Notes: a model not told the origin generated them from the letters alone. A stretch of 64,000 bases of DNA from JARRLC01 sp050290865 (GCA_050290865.1 JBNKIW010000006.1:62001-126000); one strand, 5' to 3'; shown: positions 51,165 to 61,253, counted from the first letter of the stretch. Program-made: numbers and translations.

Positions 51165-52127
51165 TTACATCCAGCCTTTTTCTTTGTAATACTTCACGGC
51201 GCCGGGGTGCAGCGGCGCGGAAAGACCATTCTTGATCATGCCCTTGGGATCGAGATGCGCAAAAGCCGGGTGCAGCTTCTTGAACTCAGCGAAATTCTCG
51301 AACACCGCTTTCGTGAGGTTGTAGACCACATCTTCGGGCACCTTGGCCGAGGTCACGAGCGTGGCCACCACGCCGTAGGTCGAGGTCGCGTTCGAGTTGT
51401 TGGCGTACATGCCGCCCGGGATCGTCGCCTTGGCATAGTAGGGGTTGCTGCCGACGAGCTTGTCGATGGCCGGGCCTTCCAGGGCGATCAGCTTTGCACT
51501 GCACGCCGTGGTCGGGTCCTGAATCGCCGCAGCCGGGTGACCGACGCCATAGATGAAGCCGTCGATCTTGTTATCGCAAAGCGCGGTTCCCATCTCATCC
51601 GGCTTGAGTTCGGCGGCGAGAGAAAAATCGGCCTTCGTCCAGCCGAGTTGCTTCATGAGGATTTCCATCGACGCGAGCGTCCCCGAGCCCGGGTTGCCGA
51701 CGTTGAAGCGTTTGCCCTTGAAGTCGGCAAATTTGCTCACGCCTGCGTCTTTGCGCGCCAGGACCGTGAACGGCTCCGGGTGTACAGAGAACACGGCACG
51801 CAGATCGCTCACCGCGCCGTCCTTGAACTGTGCCTTTCCTTTGGTGGCGTTGTATTGCACGTCGGATTGCGCCAGGCCGAATTCCTGCTCATTCGACCGG
51901 ATGGCGTTGACGTTGAACACCGAACCGCCGGTGGACTCCGTCGAGCAGCGTATACCGGTCTTTGCGCGCGTTTTGTTCATGAGACGGCAGATCGCGCCGC
52001 CCACCGCATAATAGACGCCAGTCACACCACCGGTGCCGATGGTCACGAAGCGCTGCGCCGCATCCGCGGGCAGGCTCACGGCGGCGGAAAGGCCGAGTGC
52101 GAACAGGCTAGTGCAAATTTTCCTCAC
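51165..52127 (-). CDS. TAXI-family TRAP substrate-binding protein
   Basis: A 320-residue periplasmic receptor with signal peptide ICTSLFALGLSAAVSLPADA. TAXI signatures: VTIGTGGVTGVYYAVGGAIC, STGGSVFNVNAIRSNEQEFG, LAQSDVQYNATKG and RFNVGNPGSGTLASMEILM. It delivers its ligand to the fused permease encoded 63 bp downstream. TAXI proteins are often glutamate/glutamine-like or poorly defined in specificity; the neighbouring aminotransferase and racemase point to an amino acid. Confidence 0.93.
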   Translation of the reverse strand: MRKICTSLFALGLSAAVSLPADAAQRFVTIGTGGVTGVYYAVGGAICRLMNKTRAKTGIRCSTESTGGSVFNVNAIRSNEQEFGLAQSDVQYNATKGKAQFKDGAVSDLRAVFSVHPEPFTVLARKDAGVSKFADFKGKRFNVGNPGSGTLASMEILMKQLGWTKADFSLAAELKPDEMGTALCDNKIDGFIYGVGHPAAAIQDPTTACSAKLIALEGPAIDKLVGSNPYYAKATIPGGMYANNSNATSTYGVVATLVTSAKVPEDVVYNLTKAVFENFAEFKKLHPAFAHLDPKGMIKNGLSAPLHPGAVKYYKEKGWM

Positions 52128-52155
52128 GGTGTCTCTCCCTCGTTTTCAGAACTAC

Positions 52156-53499
52156 TCAGACCTGCGACGGTCCGAGCATTTGGACTGCAACGTCCACGGC
52201 ATCGCCGAGACGTTCGACGATGCCACTCACCTGACTGGCATTCACGACAAAGGGTGGTGCCAGCAGAACGTGGTCACCATAGACACCGTCGATCGTCCCG
52301 CCCATCGGGTAGACGAGCAAACCGCGTGCCATGGCTTCGCGCTTGATCCGCGCGTGAAGTTTCAATGCAGGGTCGAAAGGGGCCTTGCTGCTGCGATCGC
52401 TGACCAGTTCCAGCCCCTGAAACAGGCCGCGTCCGCGAATGTCGCCCACATGGTGATGATTGCCAAAACGTTCCTGCAATCTGCGCCGCAACAGCTCTCC
52501 CATCGCAGCGACATTGGCAAGAAGACCGTCCCGCCGGATAACGTTCTGCACGGCGAGCGCGGCCGCGGCGGCCATCGGGTGGCCCATATAGGTGTGACCG
52601 TGCTGAAAGAAGCCGGAGCCCTTCGAGAACGCTTCGAAGATTTTCCCCGCCAGCAGCACCGCGCCGACAGGCTGATAACCGCCGCCCAGCCCCTTGGCGA
52701 TGGTGATGAGATCCGGGGCGATCCCTTCTTGTTCGCACGCATGCAGCGTGCCAGTGCGGCCCATGCCGCACATCACTTCGTCGAGGATCAGGAGAACACC
52801 GTACCGGTCGCAGATGGCGCGGATGCGTTTGAAGTAATCGCCGACCGGCGGCACGGCGCCGAGCGTCGCGCCCGCCACCGTCTCGGCGACGAAGGCGATG
52901 ACCTGATCCGGTCCGAGTTCGCGGATCTTCGCCTCCAGCGCATCGGCGGCGCGGGCGGCGTAGGCATCGCCGCTCTCGCCCGGCTGCTGGTGACGGTAAG
53001 CGTAGCACGGATCGATATGATGGGTTTCGATGAGCAGCGGCCGGAACTGGGCGCGCCGCCATTCATTGCCGCCAGCCGCCAGTGCGCCGAGCGTGTTGCC
53101 GTGGTAGCTCTGGCGCCGAGCGATGATGTGACGGCGCTGCGGCTCGCCTTTCTCGACGAAATATTGCCGCGCCATTTTCAGCGCCGCTTCCACTGCTTCC
53201 GAACCGCCACTCACCAGATAGACATGGTCGATCCCCTCCGGAGCGTCATGCACGAGCCGCTCGCCGAGCTGTTCTGCGGCCTCCGTGGTGAAAAAGCTCG
53301 TGTGGGCATAGGCAACCGCATCAAGCTGCTCGTGCAGGGCGGCGAGTACATCGGGATGCCCATGGCCGAGGCAGGACACGGCGGCGCCGCCGGAAGCGTC
53401 GATATAGCTTCTGCCATCCTTGTCGAAAAGCTCAATGCCTCTGCCACGCACGGCAACGGGCGGTACGACATTGGCTGCGCGGTGAAGAAGACACGTCAT
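52156..53499 (-). CDS. Class III PLP-dependent aminotransferase
   Basis: A 447-residue enzyme related to omega-aminotransferases. Landmarks: YIDASGGAAVSCLGHGHPDV, LVSGGSEAVEAALKMARQYF, RRQSYHGNTLGALAAGGNEW, LLILDEVMCGMGRTGT and the PLP lysine in LITIAKGLGGGYQPVGAVLL. The substrate is not evident; its place between the RpiR regulator (4-bp overlap) and the TAXI gene makes it the likely first step for the imported compound. It differs clearly from the transaminase at 14920. Confidence 0.9.
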   Translation of the reverse strand: MTCLLHRAANVVPPVAVRGRGIELFDKDGRSYIDASGGAAVSCLGHGHPDVLAALHEQLDAVAYAHTSFFTTEAAEQLGERLVHDAPEGIDHVYLVSGGSEAVEAALKMARQYFVEKGEPQRRHIIARRQSYHGNTLGALAAGGNEWRRAQFRPLLIETHHIDPCYAYRHQQPGESGDAYAARAADALEAKIRELGPDQVIAFVAETVAGATLGAVPPVGDYFKRIRAICDRYGVLLILDEVMCGMGRTGTLHACEQEGIAPDLITIAKGLGGGYQPVGAVLLAGKIFEAFSKGSGFFQHGHTYMGHPMAAAAALAVQNVIRRDGLLANVAAMGELLRRRLQERFGNHHHVGDIRGRGLFQGLELVSDRSSKAPFDPALKLHARIKREAMARGLLVYPMGGTIDGVYGDHVLLAPPFVVNASQVSGIVERLGDAVDVAVQMLGPSQV

Positions 53500-54386
53500 G
53501 ATGATCTCACGGAAAGTCTCGGTTGCAGATGCGTACCGAGCGCCGCCAGATGTTCGTCCATGTGGCGAAGCCGGGTGAGGGCGGCGCTGCCACAGCGTCC
53601 CGCCACGATGGCGCCCAGGATTTCCGCGACAAGGAAGGCGGGCACCATGGTGTGAAAGAATGATGAACTGTCGGTCGGGACGATAACGGCGTGCGTCGCC
53701 ATCTGGGCCAGCGGCGCCACCTCGCTGTCGGTCAGCGCGATGATGGGAATGCCGCGCCCGACGGCGTATCCGGCGAGTTCCACCGTCATACGCGTGTAGG
53801 GAAGAACGCTGGCCACCAGCAGCGCATCCTTCGGCGTTGCGTCGGTCAGCGTGTCGGCGCCGGTCGCGGCAATGCCATCGACATGAACCGCGCGCGCGCC
53901 AATAAGCGTTAGCATGTAATGGATATGCCAGGCGACGGAATGACTTGAGCGCAGGCCAAGGCAGTAGATGCTGTTGGCGGCCGCGAGATGCTCGGCGGCT
54001 GCGGCAATCCTGTCGATCACCGCGGGTTGGGCGATTTGGGCGGCCTGCCGGGCGAAGGTGGACAGCATTTCGGTCGCGAGGCCCTTGTCTCCCTTGAGTT
54101 TCTGGCTCGCAACCTGGACCCCGGCTTTCCCCGCGAAGCGCGGGCCGCCTTCGCGCACAGCGTCCGCGTACATATCCTTGATGTCTTCGTAACCGTTGAA
54201 GCCGAGGTGCTTGGCGAGGCGTGTCATCGTTGCCGGTTGCACACCCGCCCGCCGCGCCTGCTCGCGCATAGACAGCAGCGCGACGTCACGCGGGCTGTCG
54301 AGCACATATCTTGCGGCGACCTGAAGCTGTGGCGGCAGGGCATCGAAAGCCTTGACGATTTGTTCGGTGAGTGGGCCCTGATCCAT
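53496..54386 (-). CDS. RpiR/MurR-family transcriptional regulator
   Basis: A 296-residue regulator. An N-terminal HTH_6 domain (LPPQLQVAARYVLDSPRDVA; REQARRAGVQPATMTRLAKH) is followed by a SIS phosphosugar-type domain (ANSIYCLGLRSSHSVAWHIH, DALLVASVLPYTRMTVELAG, GIPIIALTDSEVAPLAQMAT). It overlaps the aminotransferase gene and is probably the first gene of the operon, so it likely controls its own expression. A GTG start at 54404 is also possible. SIS-domain regulators of amino-acid transport operons of this type are common in alphaproteobacteria. Confidence 0.9.
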   Translation of the reverse strand: MDQGPLTEQIVKAFDALPPQLQVAARYVLDSPRDVALLSMREQARRAGVQPATMTRLAKHLGFNGYEDIKDMYADAVREGGPRFAGKAGVQVASQKLKGDKGLATEMLSTFARQAAQIAQPAVIDRIAAAAEHLAAANSIYCLGLRSSHSVAWHIHYMLTLIGARAVHVDGIAATGADTLTDATPKDALLVASVLPYTRMTVELAGYAVGRGIPIIALTDSEVAPLAQMATHAVIVPTDSSSFFHTMVPAFLVAEILGAIVAGRCGSAALTRLRHMDEHLAALGTHLQPRLSVRSS

Positions 54387-54494
54387 CGCCCGCGAGCGTA
54401 ACACAGGCGTTAACGAAGCTGCAATATATGTTTTGTCTCTTGTCTGAAGGAAACGTCCGGATCATCATCCGGTTTCGAATGGGCAGAACGCGCC

Positions 54495-57400
54495 TCAACC
54501 GCCTTCCCCCTCCAGCGCCCGCAAAATCGCCGGATAATCGAAACCCTCCGCCAGCCGTGTCAGCGTGCGTGCCAGGGCGGGATCGGTCTTGCGCGCCTCG
54601 TCAATGGCTGCCGCGATGCGCTCGGCATCCAGGCTGAAGAGGGTGTCACGAAGCCGCTGGCGGACGTCTTGCGGCAGCGCGGCCAGCATGGCGGGTGTCA
54701 GCCCGGCGGCGGCTTCCGCCTCTTCCCCGGCCTCTGCCCGCGGCACAGCCTGCCGGTACACATATTTCGCGCCCAGATGCCGCGCCAAGCAGTCGTAGAT
54801 CTCGTTGAAGCGATACGGTTTGCGGACCAGATCGTTCATGCCGGCGTCGAACAGCTCCTGCTGCTGCTCCTTGAACACCGAAGCCGTCACCGCGACGATC
54901 GGCACATCCCCGCCGCCGGGCAACTGCCGGATGCGCCGCGTGGCCTCCACGCCGTTCATCACCGGCATGCGACGGTCCATCCAGATCAGATCCGGCCGCC
55001 ACGCCTCGAAGATCCTCACCGCCTCCTCGCCATTCACCGCCACCTTCGTCTCCAGCCCGAGCCCGGCCATCAGGCTCTGCAGCAGCATCTGGTTGTCGGC
55101 CTCGTCCTCGACGATCAGGATGCGCCAGGCGGGCTGTCCGGGCGCCAGGCCGCAGACCTCGCCCGCTTGCTCCTCCTTCTGCTCGGCGGCGAATTCGGTT
55201 CCGGCCGGCAGTTCCAGCGGCAGATCGACGCGAAAGACCGAGCCCTTGCCCGGCGTGCTCTCGACGCCGATCGTGCCGCCCATCAGCTCGACGAAATGGC
55301 GGGTGATGGCCAGTCCCAGGCCAGTGCCCCTTTGCGCATCCGTTTTCACGAGCTGCACGAAGGGCTGAAACAGGCGCTCCTGGTCTTGCCTGTTGATACC
55401 GGGACCGGAGTCCTCGACCTCCATCAGCAGGTGCTGGCGGACGTCGCTCTTCACACCCAGACGGATGGTCACGCCCCCCTCGCCGGTGAATTTTACCGCA
55501 TTACCGACCAGGTTCATCAGGATCTGGCGCAGGCGGCCCTCGTCGCCCTTGATGTAGCGCGGGAAATCTGAGGACTGATCCAGCAGCAGCCGCAGGCCCT
55601 TCTCCTCGGCGCGCAGACGCATCATGTCGGCGACGTCCCGCACCATGCCGCCCAGATCGAACGTCGCGACGTCCAACTGCACCCGCCCCGCCTCGATCTT
55701 GGCCATTTCCAGCACATCGTTGATCAGTGTCAGGAGGTGCTCGCCGCTGCGGTTGATGATGTCGAGCTTTTCGCGCTGGCCGGCGCTGGCGTCCGACTCG
55801 CGGCGCATCAGGCTGGAGAAGCCGAGGATGGCATTCAGCGGCGTGCGCAGTTCGTGGCTCATATTGGCCAGGAAGATGGACTTGGCCTTGTTGGCTGCCT
55901 CGGCGGCGTCGCGGGCGACGAGGAGTTCGGCGGTGCGCTGCTGGACGGTTTCCTCCAACCGGTCTTTGTGGTGGTGGAGTTCCTCCTCCGCGCTCTTAAG
56001 CTCCGAGATGTCGGTGAACATGGCGAAGGAGCCTTGGAAAACGCCTGCTTCGTCGAAAATGGGCGTGGCGGAGGCCAGCGCCCAGACCGTCCCCCCATCT
56101 TTGTGGCGAAGCCGGCGCTCATAGTGCTCCGCCCGCCCTTTCCGGCGTTGTTCCATTCTCATCCGGTGATCGGCGGCTTCCTCCTCGACCATGAAGTCGG
56201 TGGGGGGGCGCCCGATCATGTCTTCGGCGCTGTACCCCAGCATCTCCGCCATTCTGGCGTTTGCGTAGACCGTGGCCGCATCGGGGCCGAGCATCCAGAC
56301 GCCTTCATTGGTGGTGTCCAGGAAACGGCGGTACCTTGCCTCGCTTTCCCTGAGATCGCCGTAGAGGCGGGCGTTGTCCAACGCGATCGCTGCCTGCGCC
56401 GCCAGCACATCCAACACCGCGATCCGGTCCGGAGTAAAGGCGCCGGCGGTCTGCGTGTTCTCGAGATAGAGGACTCCAGCCAGCTTGGCTTGCCTGAGGA
56501 GCGGGAGGCACAGCACCGATCTCGCCTTGCCCCGGCGCAAATAGACATCCTCGAAAAACTCGCCGGGACGCGTGGCGTCGTCGAGAATGACGCTCTCCCG
56601 GGTGCGGATAACGGTGTTGAGGACGACCTCGGGACACTCTGTCCCGGCAATCGCCGAACGGAGGAACCTGACCTCGGCTCCCGTGCCGGCGGCCCTGGCC
56701 TCCACTTCCACCTCAAAGCCGGCGCCGGACGGCAGGATCAGGAGCCCGCGGTCCGCCCCCGCATTCTCGAGCGCGATCGTCATCAGCGTTTCGATGAGTG
56801 TCGGCAGTTCGATTTCGCCTGATACCGCCTGCGAAGCTTTGATGACTGTGGTCACATCGAGCTGCGGCGAAGACGCATCCGCGCTGGCCACTGCGGAACC
56901 GGCCGGCTGGGCGGCTAGCTCGGGATAGCGCCTGTCGAGCTGCTTCACCTTGCCATCAGCCCCCCATAGCGCGTAGCAGGCGCGGGACCGCCGAAGATGG
57001 GCGAAACCGGACGTTTCGATCCCGCCGGCGAGATAAAAGCGCCCCGCCACCTCATGAGCCACCGCCTCATTGTGCATGAAGCCATTGGTGCGGGCCGACA
57101 GAATGGCCTTTTCATACAGGCGCATCGCCTCCAGCGTCCGGCCTTCGATACGGGCGACCTCGGCGGCGACCAGGGCCGCCCGGTTCTCAAAGGTCTCGGG
57201 ACTATTGTGCGCCCAGAGTTCGAGTTGCCGGCGGTGCGCGGCCAACGCCTCCAAATGCGAAGAACGTTCGTCGGGCGGCGCCGCATCGAGGTATGCCGCT
57301 CGTGCCAGGGCGGCGTAGAAGTGGTACTCCGCGATCTCGAAATAGGCGAGAAACGAGGGCGAGAGAAGCTGTTGCGCCTCTGTCGCCGCCGCGATGGCGG

Positions 57401-60400
57401 ACGCATAGTCCGCGGCATGAAATCGCGCTTGCAGCTTGCGGATCCAATAGCGCCAGCCCGAATATGCCAGACGCGGATTGCTCTTGAGGTGCTCCTCGAA
57501 TGCGCTCTCGTCAAAATCGGCATCGGTGAAGGAGCCAAGCTGCGGCGTCAGGCCCCGAAGCGTCCGGATCAACCCGAGTTGTCCACTGATCATATCGGCG
57601 ATGAGATCGAACCGCGCCTTCTGCGCGAATCCGAGCGCTATTTCGGCTTCACGCTGCACCTCTGCGAGGGGATCTCCGCTGGCGAGAAGGTGCGTGATCA
57701 GGGCGGCGTAGGAAATCGTGGCGAAGCTCAGGTCGCCCGTTTCCTGCGCCGTCTCGAAGGCGGTTCGCACCAGCCCGGCACCCATGCGCACATGGCGTGT
57801 CCAGGGGATGACGTGTCCGAAACCCAGATAGACACGAGCCTTGAAGTTGAGCAACCCGCGCTTCTCCACCAGATCGACGCTGAGCTGGCCGAAGCGGAAG
57901 CCGGCCTGGTAGTCGCCGAACTGCGGTCCCAGGAGCATGCCGAGCCACACATAGGCGAAGCACGACCCGCCGCTGTTGCCATGCTCGAGGCTGAAGCTCG
58001 CGATGTGCGCGATAAGAAGGCATTGCAGGTTTCTGTCGGTGAACAGGGCTGGCGGCATGAGCGTCGTGAGGACGTCCATGGTCGCGCACGCGCCCGCGCC
58101 GCTCACCAGCGGCAGGTCGGCGATTTCCGCGATCGAACGGTTTTCCAGCCGCTGCCACAACTGCTGAAACTCCTGCTCGACTTCCTCGTCGGTTGGCCGG
58201 GCCGACCACTGGACGCCGATGCGCTTGAGGTATTGGAGCCCCACCTCGATGGCGCGATCGCTCTGATTCAGGGTCATGTAGAGGTTTATGCGCAGAACGG
58301 TGACCGCGGCGAGTTCGATGAGATTCACCGCCACGCCCGTCAGCATCTCGAGCCGCTGCCCGGCCGCGGCCGCATCCCCCGTCAGGTATTCGCATTCGGC
58401 CCGGTTCAATTCCAGCGCAAAGATCAGCTCATGCTGGCGCTCCCAGGACTCGTCCTTCAAGAGCCGCGCACCGGCGACAAAGTAGGCAAGCGCCGAGGCA
58501 TAGGCCGCGGCCCCCTTGGCTCGCTTGCCCGCAGCCAGATTGAATTCGGCGAGTTGTGTCCATTCCTCCTGCCGTTGGATCAGCGCAGCGCCCCGGTTGA
58601 GCTGGCTCACGATCTCGAAGATCATCTCCTCCCGCTCCTCCTGGCGCGTGTGCGCTACGAGCAGCCTCCCGATCCTGAGATGGGTCTCGGCACGGGAACT
58701 CTCCGGAATGAGCGAATAGGTGGCCTCCTGCACACGATCGTGGACGAACCTGTATGAACCGTGGAGCCTCTCGATGAACTCCTGGCGGACAGCCTCCTGC
58801 AGATCCTCGTGGACCTCCGCCTCCGGCATGCCCAACACGAGCGAAAGCATCCGAGTTTGCGCGCTGTTTCCGAGGCAGGCGAGCTGGTGCAGCGCGTTTT
58901 GCGTCTTGAGGGGCAGGCGGGTCAGCTTCCCGGCCATGAGGTCCGCCACATTGTCTGTGTACCCCTTGGCCTGAATGCGGTTCAGATCCCAGGCCCACCG
59001 TCCCTCGCCATGATCGAAGGCTATCAGTCCTTCCTGGGCCAGCGCGGACAGGAACTGGATGGTGAAAAACGGATTGCCGGCCGTCTTGGCGTGGACCATC
59101 TGCGCCAGCGGGCTTGCGCGTTCAGGATCACAATGCAGAGACTCCGCGATCAGCACCCTCAAATCGTCGAGGGAGAGGGGCGCCAGGACAATCTCCCGCA
59201 CCGCTGCGCCCGCTTTGCGGATGTCCTCGAGCTTGCGCATGAGCGGATGATCGCGGTCCACTTCGTTGTCGCGATAGGCGCCAATCAGCAGCAGATGCCG
59301 CACATCCTCCTGAGTTAACAAATCCTCCATCACATCGAGCGTTGCCGCATCAAGCCACTGCAGATCGTCGAGAAAAAGCGCCAGCGGATGTTCGGTCCGC
59401 GCAAACACCCCGATGAAACGGCGGAACACGAGCTTGAAGCGCGCCTTGGCCAGCTGCGGTTCGAGCGCCGGAACCCGCGGCTGCTCCCCGATGATGAGAT
59501 TCAGCTCGGGAACCAGATCCACCATGAGCTGGCCATTCGGCTCCAGCGCCTCCTGGAGGGCCTGACGCCAGCCTTCGAGTTCGGCCTGGCCCTTACCCAG
59601 CAGCTGACGGATGAGTTTTCCGAGGGACTGCGCCAGTGTGGCATAGGGAATGCCAAGCTTGTACTGGTCGAACTTGCCCGAAGCGAAAAGGCCGCGCGAG
59701 GGGACGAGCGCCTTGTGCAGTTCGTTCACCAGCGTGGACTTGCCCACGCCCGAATAGCCCGAGACGAGCACGAGTTCCGGCCTGCCACCGGCCACCACCC
59801 GGTCGAACGCGGCGAGCAGTGTCGCAACTTCCCGTTCGCGCCCGTAGAGCTTTTCCGGGATCGGCAGGCGGTCGGGGACATCGCGCGCGCCGAGCGGGAA
59901 CGGCTCGATACGCCCGCGCGCCTGCCATTCGGCGGCGCAGCGCTGCAAATCGGCCTTCAGCCCATTGGCAGTTTGATAGCGTTCCTCGGCGGTCTTCGCC
60001 ATGAGCTTCATGACGATGTCCGAGAGCGGTTCAGGGATGCCGGACACACGCGCAGCAGGCGGCGCTGGAGCAAGCGCGAGGTGGCAGTGCACCCACTCCA
60101 TGGGGTCGGAAGCGGTGAACGGCAGTTGGCCGGTCAGCATCTCGTAGAACGTCACTCCCAGGGCGTAGAGGTCGCTGCGGGCGTCGATGGAACGGTTCAT
60201 CCGGCCCGTCTGCTCCGGCGCCATATGGCTGAGCGTCCCGGCGATGACCTCCGGCGGCCCGGGGGCCTGGCGTTCGCGCGACAGTCTCGAAGCCACACCG
60301 AAACCGGTGAGTTTGGCCTTGCCCTCAGCGCTGGCGAAGATGTTGGCCGGCTTAATGTCCTTGTGCACCACCCCCTGGCCGTGCACCACGGCCAATGCCG

Positions 60401-60764
60401 CTGCGATGCCGGTGGCGATGCGCAGGAAAGGTTCCACCGCAAGCGGTGCTTCCATCAATTCTGTGAGGGGCGGATGGGGGCAGTCCTCCAATATCAACGC
60501 GGTCGGGCTCGCGCGCAGCTCGATCGTTAGCGGCCGTATCACGAATTCCGGGGGCAAGTCGCGGGCGATTTCGAGTTCATGTTCAAGCTCGTTCAGCACC
60601 GCCGCGGACGGCCGCTCCGAAGCCGGGATTTTGATCAGGACATGCTGATCGTCCGGCGCGGCTGCGCGATAGACGAGGAAGCGTTCCGTCTCGCTGACGC
60701 AAGACACGCCCGCGTAACCCAAGGCTGCGAGTTCTGTTGGCGCATGAGACAAAATACGCTGCAT
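54495..60764 (-). CDS. Trifunctional hybrid kinase: Ser/Thr kinase-like, AAA ATPase, GAF, PAS, histidine kinase, receiver
   Basis: A 2,089-residue cytoplasmic signalling protein with no membrane helix. Residues ~1-270 are a Ser/Thr kinase-like domain: Lys45 (HVLIKIP) and Asp136 (HKDIKPAN) are present, but the DFG motif is GFG (Gly154), so Mg2+ binding is doubtful. An AAA/MalT-like ATPase has Walker A GYSGVGKST (Lys342). About 600 residues of TPR-like helices follow, then GAF (~1300-1455), PAS (~1480-1590), histidine kinase (His1637 in SHELRTPLNAIL; GTGLGLAITRHF) and a receiver (Asp1930). The last ~80 residues may be a small helical or Hpt-like domain without a clear His. Start at 60764 chosen because upstream sequence is non-family. 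Confidence 0.92.
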   Translation of the reverse strand: MQRILSHAPTELAALGYAGVSCVSETERFLVYRAAAPDDQHVLIKIPASERPSAAVLNELEHELEIARDLPPEFVIRPLTIELRASPTALILEDCPHPPLTELMEAPLAVEPFLRIATGIAAALAVVHGQGVVHKDIKPANIFASAEGKAKLTGFGVASRLSRERQAPGPPEVIAGTLSHMAPEQTGRMNRSIDARSDLYALGVTFYEMLTGQLPFTASDPMEWVHCHLALAPAPPAARVSGIPEPLSDIVMKLMAKTAEERYQTANGLKADLQRCAAEWQARGRIEPFPLGARDVPDRLPIPEKLYGREREVATLLAAFDRVVAGGRPELVLVSGYSGVGKSTLVNELHKALVPSRGLFASGKFDQYKLGIPYATLAQSLGKLIRQLLGKGQAELEGWRQALQEALEPNGQLMVDLVPELNLIIGEQPRVPALEPQLAKARFKLVFRRFIGVFARTEHPLALFLDDLQWLDAATLDVMEDLLTQEDVRHLLLIGAYRDNEVDRDHPLMRKLEDIRKAGAAVREIVLAPLSLDDLRVLIAESLHCDPERASPLAQMVHAKTAGNPFFTIQFLSALAQEGLIAFDHGEGRWAWDLNRIQAKGYTDNVADLMAGKLTRLPLKTQNALHQLACLGNSAQTRMLSLVLGMPEAEVHEDLQEAVRQEFIERLHGSYRFVHDRVQEATYSLIPESSRAETHLRIGRLLVAHTRQEEREEMIFEIVSQLNRGAALIQRQEEWTQLAEFNLAAGKRAKGAAAYASALAYFVAGARLLKDESWERQHELIFALELNRAECEYLTGDAAAAGQRLEMLTGVAVNLIELAAVTVLRINLYMTLNQSDRAIEVGLQYLKRIGVQWSARPTDEEVEQEFQQLWQRLENRSIAEIADLPLVSGAGACATMDVLTTLMPPALFTDRNLQCLLIAHIASFSLEHGNSGGSCFAYVWLGMLLGPQFGDYQAGFRFGQLSVDLVEKRGLLNFKARVYLGFGHVIPWTRHVRMGAGLVRTAFETAQETGDLSFATISYAALITHLLASGDPLAEVQREAEIALGFAQKARFDLIADMISGQLGLIRTLRGLTPQLGSFTDADFDESAFEEHLKSNPRLAYSGWRYWIRKLQARFHAADYASAIAAATEAQQLLSPSFLAYFEIAEYHFYAALARAAYLDAAPPDERSSHLEALAAHRRQLELWAHNSPETFENRAALVAAEVARIEGRTLEAMRLYEKAILSARTNGFMHNEAVAHEVAGRFYLAGGIETSGFAHLRRSRACYALWGADGKVKQLDRRYPELAAQPAGSAVASADASSPQLDVTTVIKASQAVSGEIELPTLIETLMTIALENAGADRGLLILPSGAGFEVEVEARAAGTGAEVRFLRSAIAGTECPEVVLNTVIRTRESVILDDATRPGEFFEDVYLRRGKARSVLCLPLLRQAKLAGVLYLENTQTAGAFTPDRIAVLDVLAAQAAIALDNARLYGDLRESEARYRRFLDTTNEGVWMLGPDAATVYANARMAEMLGYSAEDMIGRPPTDFMVEEEAADHRMRMEQRRKGRAEHYERRLRHKDGGTVWALASATPIFDEAGVFQGSFAMFTDISELKSAEEELHHHKDRLEETVQQRTAELLVARDAAEAANKAKSIFLANMSHELRTPLNAILGFSSLMRRESDASAGQREKLDIINRSGEHLLTLINDVLEMAKIEAGRVQLDVATFDLGGMVRDVADMMRLRAEEKGLRLLLDQSSDFPRYIKGDEGRLRQILMNLVGNAVKFTGEGGVTIRLGVKSDVRQHLLMEVEDSGPGINRQDQERLFQPFVQLVKTDAQRGTGLGLAITRHFVELMGGTIGVESTPGKGSVFRVDLPLELPAGTEFAAEQKEEQAGEVCGLAPGQPAWRILIVEDEADNQMLLQSLMAGLGLETKVAVNGEEAVRIFEAWRPDLIWMDRRMPVMNGVEATRRIRQLPGGGDVPIVAVTASVFKEQQQELFDAGMNDLVRKPYRFNEIYDCLARHLGAKYVYRQAVPRAEAGEEAEAAAGLTPAMLAALPQDVRQRLRDTLFSLDAERIAAAIDEARKTDPALARTLTRLAEGFDYPAILRALEGEGG

Positions 60765-61101
60765 CTGCCCGTTCTCAGCCCGGCGCTTGACGGACCGTTG
60801 CGTTGTGGTCGTGCAAGCGGCACGAGGCCAGCCCAAGATCCCGCGGCACACCGTATCGGCGAAGTATCCCGATTATTCCTTGTATTTCCTTTGAAAGGCG
60901 CCGGAAAATGAGATGCCACCTCGCACCCCGAACCGTTCGCGGCGGGCTGAGCGCTCCCCCACCTGAATCGCGCCGCCGCCCGGGCGGGATCGTGCCCGGT
61001 GGTGGCGGTGAGAACGGCGAAATCAGCCGCATCCGCTTCCTTGCCGGCGGGCCAGGACATCCTCCATCGCTTGGAATTATGCAAAGTTTAAGGGCGCTTC
61101 A

Positions 61102-61184
61102 CTAAGCTGGTCCAGCCCGCGAGCCAAGTTCGTACCCCGTTCGCCGCACGGACTCATACAAACTTGGCTTGCGGACTGGATTAG
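61102..61184. repeat. Dispersed palindromic repeat, copy D
   Basis: CTAAG...TCCAG on the left pairs with CTGGATTAG on the right. The inner arms GAGCCAAGTTCG and CAAACTTGGCTT pair. The core (TTCGCCGCACGGACTCATAC) matches the complement of copy C and the direct sequence of copy B. It lies in the 489-bp divergent gap between the hybrid kinase and the corrinoid-protein gene; apart from this repeat and the TTG ribosome site I see no other clear element there. Confidence 0.72.
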
Positions 61185-61253
61185 GCTGGCTGCGGCGCAG
61201 CGGTCAACGCGGCGCGCGATTCGCAGAACCAAGCCGGCACGGAGGGGTTCGAT

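Noticed and set aside
56997..58757. 586-residue plus-strand protein
   Set aside because: Antisense to the TPR-like part of the hybrid kinase.
60803..61105. 100-residue plus-strand gene in the kinase/corrinoid gap
   Set aside because: Pro/Arg-rich GC-driven frame overlapping repeat D, no ribosome site, no recognisable sequence.
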